DNA of 64,000 bases, from contig NZ_CP134779.1 of assembly GCF_031884435.1 (NCBI RefSeq), positions 5,084,001-5,148,000 of the forward strand. Direction: 5' to 3'. The stretch's first letter is position 1, and each line of letters begins with the position of its first letter. This document shows, in pieces, positions 58,151 through 64,000 of the stretch. This stretch comes from Bosea sp. 685 (GTDB taxonomy: Bacteria; Pseudomonadota; Alphaproteobacteria; Rhizobiales; Beijerinckiaceae). A program made the position numbers and the translations under genes. A model generated the notes under the pieces. The model did no database searches. It saw nothing but the letters and a program-made list of their open reading frames with translations, and had not been told where the DNA came from.

Positions 58151-60898
58151 ATGCCTGGACTCCATCTCCTTCGTCTGGTGGTCGTCGCGCTCTGCGTCGC
58201 CGTAGGTTTCAGTCCAGGCCAGGCCCAACAGCTCGAAAAACGGATCGCGCTGGTCATCGGCAACGGCGCCTATCAGGCGAGCCCGCTGGCGACACCCGCC
58301 AATGATGCCGGCCTGATCGCACAGACCTTGCAAGCCGCCGGCTTCGATGTCGTGGGGGCGCGCGACCTCGACACCGCGACGCTGCGCTCCTCGCTGCGCG
58401 AATTCTTGGACAAGGCGAGCGCGTCGGGGCCAGACACCGTCGCGCTGGTCTATTTCGCCGGCAATGCCCTGCAATTCGAGGGTGAGAACTATCTCGTTCC
58501 GGTCGATGCGCGGATCGCACGCGATGCCGATGTCCCGCTCGAAGCGGTTCGGCTGAGCGACCTGACCAAGCCGCTGGCGGCTTTGCCCTTAAAGGCGCGC
58601 ATCGTCGTGCTCGACGCCGCCTATGCCAATGGCTTCGCCAGATCCGGGCAGCCTCTCGCCGGCGGCCTGGCCCTGATGCAGCCGGATCCAGGCACCCTGC
58701 TCGCCTTCAACGCCGCGCCTGGCACGATCGGCCCCGAGAACAAGGGATCCTACGGCGCCTATGCGAGCGCCCTCTCGGAGATGATCAAGGAGGGTGGCCT
58801 GCCGCTCGATGATCTGTTCGAGCGCGTCCGCCTGCGCGTCGATGCCTTGACGCATGGCGCCGAACTGCCCTGGCAGGTCTCGCGTGTGCAGGCGCCGTTC
58901 CTGTTCTTCGAACGCACCCAGGCCGCCCCGCAGGCGCAGGCCGTCCGCTTCTCCGAATTGCGCTCCAGGCCGATCCGCGATTTCGACGCCGGCGACGCCT
59001 ATCTGGCAGCTTTGACGCGCGACACGATGCGCGGCTATCTCGATTTCCTTGCCGCCTATCCCAGCGACCCGCTCGCCAAGCGCGTGCGCGCCATCGTCGC
59101 CGCGCGCCGCGAGGCCGCAACCTGGCGCGAGAGCGCCTTCGCCGACACGCCCGATGCCTATTGGTCCTATCTGCGGCGCTATCCGAGCGGCCCCCATGCC
59201 TATGATGCGCGCCGCCGCCTCGCCCATTTCGCGGCCGTGCTGGAGCCGCCGGCCTCCTTCGCCATGCTCGCCTATGACGTGCCGCCGCCCCCACCGGAGG
59301 AGGTCGTCTATGTCGAGCGCCCGGTCGTCTATTTCGCGGACCCGATCTATGATCTGCCGCCCCCGCCGCCGGTGCCGGTGTTCTTCCTGCCGCCGCGGCC
59401 AGCCTATTTCATCGACCTGCCGCCGCCGCCCCCGCCTGTCGTGGCCTTTGTGCTGCCGATCCCGGTCTATCATCCGGTTGCGGCCTGGATCGAGCGTCCG
59501 GCCTATGTCGCTCCGCCGCCGCTCAATGTCGTCAATGTCAACATTCACAACACGGTGGTGATCAACCAGGCCAATCAGACAGCAATCGTCACCAATCCGG
59601 CCGGCCAGCAGGTTGCGCCCATCCCGGCCAATCTATTGCCGCCGCAGCCAGCCGCGCCGACGCCGGCTCCCGGCACCGGCCCGTCCAATTTCATCCAGGA
59701 GCATCCGGTCGCGAGCGCAGCGATCGCCGCCGCCGCCGTCGCATTGCCAGCCGCAGCCGCGCTGCACGCGGCAGGACAGCGGGCAAGACCCGTCAACGCT
59801 CCAGGCCAGCCGCCCATCGCCGCCGCCCCCCAAGCTACCGCGCCGAGCCCGGCTGCGCCCACCAACAACACCCAGCCCGGCGCTCGCCCGCAGATGCCCG
59901 CTCAGGCCGCGCCTGCCCCGGCCGCCAATCTACAGCCGCAAGCGCAGCCGCTTCCCGGCGCTCATCCGCAGCCGCTGCGCCCGGGCCAAGCGCCGGCCCT
60001 GCCCGCCGCACCGGGTGCGCAGCCACTACCCACGCCGAATGCGCCTGCCGCCGCCGGCCACAACACGTCGCCGCAGATCCCGGGCGTGGCGCAGACGCCG
60101 GCCGTCCCGGCGCGCGGCACCCAGCCGGCGCCCAACGCCACCGCTCCCGCTCAGGCCAACCCACAGGCAATCTCGCCCGCCGCTCCGGGAGCACGGCCGC
60201 TGCCCACGCCGAATGCTCCTGCCAGCGCTGGCCGCACCGCACCGCCGCAGATTCCTGGCGTGGCGCAGACGCCAAACGCCCCGGTTCGCGGCGCCCAGCC
60301 GGCGCCCAGCGTCGCCGCTCCTGCCCAGGCGAATCCACAGGCGCCTCACCCAGCTGGACAAGCGACACAGCCGGCCGCCCCCGCCACCATCACCCGCCCG
60401 TCGCCATCGCCCGCCTCGCCTCCTCAGGCTGTGACGAACGATGCTACAGCTCAGCGCCAACAACAGGCCGCCCAGCAACGCGCCCAACAAGCTGCTCAAC
60501 AGCAGCAGGCGGCTCAAGCCGCCGCGCAGCAACGCGCCCAGCAAGTCTCTCAACAGCAGCGTCAGCAGCAAGCGGCCCAGGCTGCGGCTCAACAACGTGC
60601 CCAGCAGGCTGCACAACAACAGCAGCGCCAGCAGCAGGCGGCCCAGGCCGCGGCTCAGCAGCGCGCCCAACAAGCTGCGCAGCAACAGCAGCGCCAGCAG
60701 CAGGCGGCCCAGGCCGCAGCTCAGCAGCACGCCCAACAAGCAGCCCAGCAACGGCAGCAGCAAGCGGCTCAAGCGCAGCAGCAGGCCACCCAGCAACGCG
60801 CCCGGCAGGCGGCCCAACAAGCCGCCCGTCCACGCCCGGCGCCGCAGCAGCAGAAGCGGCCGAACTGCGGACATCCCGGCGAACCGGTATGTCACTGA
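58151..60898 (+). CDS. Secreted pseudo-caspase with Pro/Ala/Gln-rich C-terminal region
   Basis: A 915-residue exported protein. A signal peptide (LLRLVVVALCVAVGF, cleavage near AQA26) precedes a caspase p20 fold (residues about 30-250: KRIALVIGNGAYQASPLATP, GENYLVPVDARI). The expected catalytic His is Asn105 (YFAGNALQ instead of YYAGHG) and the expected Cys is Ala157 (VLDAAYANGF instead of LDACRNNPF), so it should be proteolytically dead. Then come a YLRRYPSGPHAYDARRRL helical segment, polyproline clusters (about 375-460), two ~58-residue Pro/Ala repeats and a Gln/Ala tract of 22-residue repeats. GGGAGGG precedes the ATG. Likely an envelope scaffold or binding protein. Confidence 0.85.
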   Translation: MPGLHLLRLVVVALCVAVGFSPGQAQQLEKRIALVIGNGAYQASPLATPANDAGLIAQTLQAAGFDVVGARDLDTATLRSSLREFLDKASASGPDTVALVYFAGNALQFEGENYLVPVDARIARDADVPLEAVRLSDLTKPLAALPLKARIVVLDAAYANGFARSGQPLAGGLALMQPDPGTLLAFNAAPGTIGPENKGSYGAYASALSEMIKEGGLPLDDLFERVRLRVDALTHGAELPWQVSRVQAPFLFFERTQAAPQAQAVRFSELRSRPIRDFDAGDAYLAALTRDTMRGYLDFLAAYPSDPLAKRVRAIVAARREAATWRESAFADTPDAYWSYLRRYPSGPHAYDARRRLAHFAAVLEPPASFAMLAYDVPPPPPEEVVYVERPVVYFADPIYDLPPPPPVPVFFLPPRPAYFIDLPPPPPPVVAFVLPIPVYHPVAAWIERPAYVAPPPLNVVNVNIHNTVVINQANQTAIVTNPAGQQVAPIPANLLPPQPAAPTPAPGTGPSNFIQEHPVASAAIAAAAVALPAAAALHAAGQRARPVNAPGQPPIAAAPQATAPSPAAPTNNTQPGARPQMPAQAAPAPAANLQPQAQPLPGAHPQPLRPGQAPALPAAPGAQPLPTPNAPAAAGHNTSPQIPGVAQTPAVPARGTQPAPNATAPAQANPQAISPAAPGARPLPTPNAPASAGRTAPPQIPGVAQTPNAPVRGAQPAPSVAAPAQANPQAPHPAGQATQPAAPATITRPSPSPASPPQAVTNDATAQRQQQAAQQRAQQAAQQQQAAQAAAQQRAQQVSQQQRQQQAAQAAAQQRAQQAAQQQQRQQQAAQAAAQQRAQQAAQQQQRQQQAAQAAAQQHAQQAAQQRQQQAAQAQQQATQQRARQAAQQAARPRPAPQQQKRPNCGHPGEPVCH
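60545..60790 (+). repeat. 66-bp coding repeats (Gln/Ala-rich)
   Basis: About three copies of a 66-bp unit encode a 22-residue sequence of the form QQQRQQQAAQAAAQQRAQQA with small variations. They lie in the C-terminal part of the pseudo-caspase gene. Boundaries are approximate. Confidence 0.7.
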
Positions 60899-60911
60899 TC
60901 AGGTCGAGGGC

Positions 60912-60967
60912 TTAGAGCGTTTCCGAGCGAAGTGGACACCGGCTCGCTCGAAAACGCGTTAAAACAA
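60912..60967. repeat. Dispersed-type hairpin repeat after the pseudo-caspase gene
   Basis: GCGTTTCCGAGCG and CGCTCGAAAACGC are inverted with one mismatch around AAGTGGACACCGGCT. A very similar sequence (GAGCGAAGTGGATACCGGTTCG type) is familiar as a dispersed intergenic repeat in Hyphomicrobiales. It may also stop transcription from both convergent genes. Confidence 0.55.
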
Positions 60968-60998
60968 TAATAGCGAGACTCCAGAGGGCTCCCCGGCC

Positions 60999-61892
60999 TC
61001 ACGCCTCAACCTTGACGCTCCAGCTCATCGCCCGGCTTTCGCCGGGCGCCAGCAGCAGGATGCCCGGCTTCTCCGTGAACTCGCCATCCCAGCCCAGCGG
61101 GCTCGCCATGCCGAACCAGGGCTCGATGCACAGGAACGGCGCACCATCGGGCTTCGACCAGATGCCGAGATCGCGATAGCCTTCCCACGAGACCTTGATG
61201 GCCCGCGCCGTGCGCCCGGCCTCGTCCCGAGCGATGAAGCGGACGGAGCGGCTGGCGAGTGAAGGCAGGATCAGCGCGTCCTTCGCGAACAGCTCCGACG
61301 ACAATGGCAGGACACGGCCTTGCAGGGGCAACGCCACCCGCGCGTCGAGCAATCCGTCGGTCAGCAGAACGGCGCTCCCCTCCTCCGGCGCCTCGAATTC
61401 CAGCACATGGCGCTCCTTGGGAACGCCGGGCATGAGCGGCCAGTTGAAGGCGGGATGCGCGCCGACGCTGCAGGGCAGCACGACATCGCCCGGATTGGTC
61501 ACGCGCGTCGTCACGCTCAATGCGCCGTCGGTGATGGCGTAGGTCAATTCGAGGATGAAGCGGAATGGATAGACGGCTTGCGTCTGTGCGTTCTCGGTCA
61601 GTCGCAGCACCGCACGCGCCTCGCTCTGCTCGACCCAGTCGAACAGGCTGTCACGCGCAAAGCCGTGCTGGGTCAGGTGATAGTCGCGACCCTGATGCCG
61701 CAGCCGACCTTCCGCCAGCCGCCCGACGATCGGGAACAGCACCGGAGCGTGGCGCGGCCATTGCGGCCCGGCCTGCCAGAGGAGCTCGCCCTCCTCCGCG
61801 CCCCGCAGACTGATCAATTCGGCGCCGTCTGGCTTGATGGTTGCCGACAACGTCGCGTCGCCAATGCTGTGGCTGGCTTGCGAGGGTTGCAT
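60999..61892 (-). CDS. Aldose 1-epimerase family protein (LacX-like)
   Basis: A 297-residue beta-sandwich mutarotase-like protein. Blocks are GAELISLRGAEEGELLWQAG, HAPVLFPIVGRLAEGRL, HLTQHGFARD (first active-site His), VGAHPAFNWPL (second His) and a Glu in FLCIEPWFGM. It belongs to the LacX/YeaD side of the family, which interconverts anomers of hexoses or hexose phosphates. The ATG at 61892 has GGAGAG at proper distance, favouring it over a start 20 codons upstream. It is divergent from the enoyl-CoA hydratase gene. Confidence 0.85.
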   Translation of the reverse strand: MQPSQASHSIGDATLSATIKPDGAELISLRGAEEGELLWQAGPQWPRHAPVLFPIVGRLAEGRLRHQGRDYHLTQHGFARDSLFDWVEQSEARAVLRLTENAQTQAVYPFRFILELTYAITDGALSVTTRVTNPGDVVLPCSVGAHPAFNWPLMPGVPKERHVLEFEAPEEGSAVLLTDGLLDARVALPLQGRVLPLSSELFAKDALILPSLASRSVRFIARDEAGRTARAIKVSWEGYRDLGIWSKPDGAPFLCIEPWFGMASPLGWDGEFTEKPGILLLAPGESRAMSWSVKVEA

Positions 61893-62049
61893 GCTGGTCT
61901 CTCCGGTTCTCGACGGACGAGCGCTCATCTGGCGTGCGCGCGCAGGCAGCATTCCTAGAGCATTCCGAAAGAACTCGGCTACTCTGCCACCGGCATCGCA
62001 TGGCCGCGCTACGCCTAGCGATCGAAGTCACGGAGCATTGCAAGGCAAG

Positions 62050-62832
62050 ATGGGCACGGTTCGCTACGAAACGGAGAACGGCATCGCCCGGCTGGTGCTC
62101 GACCAGCCGCAGAAGATGAACGCGATGAGCTATGAGATGTGGGCGAGCCTGCCGGGCCTCGTCGCCCGCGCGGAGGCCGACCGCGAGGTCCGCGCCATCG
62201 TCGTCGCAGGTGAGGGCGGGCGTGCCTTCTGCGCCGGCGCCGACATCTCGCAATTCGGCGAGAAGCGCGACAGCGCCACCGAAACCCGGGCCTATGACGA
62301 GGCCTATCTGCAAGGCTGCGCCGCGCTGGTCCATGCCGCCAAGCCGACGATCGCGCTCATTCGCGGGATCTGCTTCGGCGGCGGCTTCGGATTGGCGATG
62401 AGCTGCGACCTCAGATTGGCGCGGGCCGATTCGCGCTTCCGCATTCCCGCCGCGCGGCTCGGCCTCGGCTATGCCTATGAGGGCGTGCGCATGCTGGTGG
62501 CCAAGCTCGGCTTCGGCCCCGCTTCCGACCTCCTGCTCAGCGCCCGCATCATCGCTGGCGAGGAAGCGCTGCGCCTGGGCGTCGTCACCGCGCTCTGGGG
62601 CGCCGACAGCTTCGAGAAGGAGGCTTGCGACTACCTCGCGCGGATCGCCGGCAATGCGCCGCTGACCTTGCGAGCGCTCAAACATGCGCTGAGCGAACTC
62701 ACCCGCCCCGAGAGCGAGCGGGACATCGCCAGAGTCGAGGCCTCCATCGCGACCTGCTTCAGCAGCGCCGATTATCGCGAGGGCCAGCGCGCCTTCAAGG
62801 AGAAGCGCGAACCGGCCTTCACGGGGGAATAG
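62050..62832 (+). CDS. Enoyl-CoA hydratase/isomerase
   Basis: A 260-residue crotonase-fold protein. The oxyanion-hole blocks are AFCAGADISQF and IRGICFGGGFGLAMSCDLRL. At the second position usually occupied by catalytic Glu the sequence reads PAARLGLGYAYEG, so hydratase activity may be altered compared with two-Glu enzymes. It would act on a CoA thioester. The ATG at 62050 has AAGG upstream. A longer in-frame extension exists but overlaps the divergent promoter. It is followed after 31 bases by an SDR, probably as an operon. Confidence 0.85.
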   Translation: MGTVRYETENGIARLVLDQPQKMNAMSYEMWASLPGLVARAEADREVRAIVVAGEGGRAFCAGADISQFGEKRDSATETRAYDEAYLQGCAALVHAAKPTIALIRGICFGGGFGLAMSCDLRLARADSRFRIPAARLGLGYAYEGVRMLVAKLGFGPASDLLLSARIIAGEEALRLGVVTALWGADSFEKEACDYLARIAGNAPLTLRALKHALSELTRPESERDIARVEASIATCFSSADYREGQRAFKEKREPAFTGE

Positions 62833-62863
62833 AGCCCGCGCCATCGCAACAAGGATCAATCGC

Positions 62864-63631
62864 ATGGATCTGAAACTGACCGGCCGCCGCGTCCTGATCA
62901 CTGGCGGCTCGAAAGGCATCGGCGCAGCCTGCGCAAAAACCTTCCTGGCGGAGGGCTGCTCCGTCGTCCTCGTCGCGCGCGACACTGAGCGCCTCGCGGC
63001 CACGGCGGCGGCGCTGGGCGAAGCCAACCGCGTCGCGAGTTGCGCCGCCGATCTCTCGGTCGCGGCCGAGCGCGAACGTATCGCAGCCAGCTACCCCGAT
63101 ATCGACATCCTCGTGAACAATGCCGGCGCGATCCCCGGCGGCGGGCTGCTCGACCTTTCCATGGAACGCTGGGAGCAGGCCTGGGCGCTGAAGGTGATGG
63201 GCTATATCCATCTGACCAAGCTCTATCTGGCGGGGATGAAGGAGCGGAAGGCCGGCATCATCGTCAACATCATCGGCGGGGCCGGGCGCAGCCCGCGCTA
63301 CGATTATGTCTGCGGCGGCACAGGCAACGCCGCGTTGATGGCCTTCACCAGCGCGGTCGGCGGAAAATCGGTTGATTGGGGCGTGCGCGTCTTCGGCATC
63401 AACCCCTCGCAGACCCGCACCGACCGGATCATCTCGCTCAGCAAGAGTCGCGCTGCGGCTTCGCTCGGCGACGAGGCGCGCTGGGAGGAGATGCTGACGA
63501 ACCTGCCATTGGACCGATTGATCGAACCCGAGGAGATCGCCAACGCCGCCGCCTTCCTGGCCTCGCCGGCCTGCGGTTATGTCAGCGGCACGGTGCTCGA
63601 CGTCGATGGCGGCGGGGCGTTTCGGGGCTGA
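62864..63631 (+). CDS. Short-chain dehydrogenase/reductase
   Basis: A 255-residue SDR. The cofactor motif is ITGGSKGIGAACAKTF and the NNAG motif is present (LVNNAGAIPGGG). At the usual Ser-Tyr-Lys positions the sequence reads IIGGAGRSPRYDYVCGGTGN, where the YxxxK pattern is not kept (Tyr is followed by VCGGT), so catalysis may differ from classical SDRs. It probably reduces or oxidises the product of the preceding hydratase homolog. The end is convergent with a VOC gene, 19 bases apart. Confidence 0.82.
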   Translation: MDLKLTGRRVLITGGSKGIGAACAKTFLAEGCSVVLVARDTERLAATAAALGEANRVASCAADLSVAAERERIAASYPDIDILVNNAGAIPGGGLLDLSMERWEQAWALKVMGYIHLTKLYLAGMKERKAGIIVNIIGGAGRSPRYDYVCGGTGNAALMAFTSAVGGKSVDWGVRVFGINPSQTRTDRIISLSKSRAAASLGDEARWEEMLTNLPLDRLIEPEEIANAAAFLASPACGYVSGTVLDVDGGGAFRG

Positions 63632-63650
63632 CGCTCTCTCCCTCGGCGGC

Positions 63651-64000
63651 TCAATACTCGGCGTAGATCTCGATGATGTTGTCCTCGGGATCGCGAAAGA
63701 ACAGCGTGCGGTGACGCCAGTTGGGCAGATCGGTCGGCTCCCTGAGGATCGGCACGCCCTTGGCGACCAGTTCCGCATGGCAGGCATCGACCACAGGAGG
63801 CGCCACGCGAAAGGCAAGCTGGACCGCCGCCGATCCCGGCAGCGTTTTGCCGTCGTCGCAGACGCTCCACACGCCGCGCGGCCGCAAGGCGAGCAGCGCT
63901 GCGCCGACGCGAAAGCTGACCCAGTTCTCAAGGTCGACCTCGATCGGAAACTGCATGATATCGCGGTAAAACGCGCGCGTTTCCGCCATTCTGCTGCACA
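63651..64000 (-). CDS. VOC-family (glyoxalase/dioxygenase-like) protein, 5' end outside the window
   Basis: The frame covers the C-terminal 116 or so residues of a vicinal-oxygen-chelate protein. It contains MAETRAFYRDIMQFPIEV, WVSFRVGAALLALRP and TLFFRDPEDNIIEIYAEY, the last with the metal-ligand Glu of the second betaalphabetabetabeta unit. The frame stays open to the window edge. Family members normally start about 14 residues earlier (HHVALYVRD with the metal His), so I treat it as partial. Function could be a glyoxalase, isomerase or dioxygenase. Confidence 0.8.
   Translation of the reverse strand, partial: CSRMAETRAFYRDIMQFPIEVDLENWVSFRVGAALLALRPRGVWSVCDDGKTLPGSAAVQLAFRVAPPVVDACHAELVAKGVPILREPTDLPNWRHRTLFFRDPEDNIIEIYAEY

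Noticed and set aside
59600..60900. A CRISPR array or intergenic tandem repeat
   Set aside because: The repeats are in frame, vary at codon level and encode Pro/Ala/Gln-rich protein. There are no unique spacers.

Overview
The window is GC-rich chromosomal DNA of an alphaproteobacterium, most likely a Hyphomicrobiales (Rhizobiales) member of the Bosea/Beijerinckiaceae type. The pointers are a RegB/RegA (ActS/ActR) redox pair, a cyoABCD quinol oxidase with its own SURF1, an iol locus with an RpiR-family IolR, a type III glutamine synthetase with glxBCD, many PotABCD/Fbp-like ABC importers, and a LexA-type direct-repeat box. The genus is an inference. No rRNA, intact tRNA, CRISPR array or intact insertion sequence is visible.

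1-12 kb is a worn accessory region. It opens with an AT-richer block (partial unknown gene, MFS exporter, HAD hydrolase). A patchwork of wrecks and small accessory genes follows: a decayed SRAP gene, an intact MntA-HepT toxin-antitoxin pair, a piece of a DnaQ-like exonuclease, a QAKRL-motif protein, the tail of dnaE2, a broken SDR, a tRNA 3'-end remnant, an IS3-family transposase tail, a carbamoylase-type hydrolase, a host-attachment protein, the tail of cysC and another SRAP fragment. An intact SRAP operon then follows, headed by a GAAC-N7-GAAC SOS box.

12-31 kb is a nitrogen-compound utilisation region. A GntR/FCD regulator is divergent from an amino-acid ABC importer. Next come an iron-type alcohol dehydrogenase, an XRE-cupin regulator, glxBCD and glnT. 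Convergent to these is a nine-gene minus-strand run: a PF06684 protein, an alpha/beta-hydrolase::flavin-reductase fusion, a luciferase-like monooxygenase, an aldehyde dehydrogenase, a NIPSNAP protein and a PotABCD-type importer. The same TGGTATGCCA operator stands before the amino-acid importer and before the minus-strand run, suggesting one regulon. The parts resemble the Rut pyrimidine ring-opening pathway in function, but the substrate is unknown.

31-49.5 kb is an inositol locus. The catabolic genes iolR-iolC-iolD-iolE-iolB run rightward. Leftward from the same intergenic region run an SDR, iolG, an inositol monophosphatase and an AfuABC/FbpABC-type importer. A second importer (with a frameshifted permease) and a 2H phosphoesterase are divergent around another site. 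GGAA-N6-TTCC palindromes, the known IolR motif, sit at both divergent promoters. The gene set suggests uptake and dephosphorylation of an inositol phosphate, possibly a cyclic or diester form, feeding the Iol pathway.

49.5-56.5 kb carries cyoABCD-surf1-regB-regA, apparently one minus-strand operon. 56.6-64 kb holds an MFS symporter, a long proline/glutamine-rich caspase-fold protein that has lost both catalytic residues, an aldose-1-epimerase-like protein, an enoyl-CoA hydratase, an SDR and a VOC-family protein cut by the window edge.
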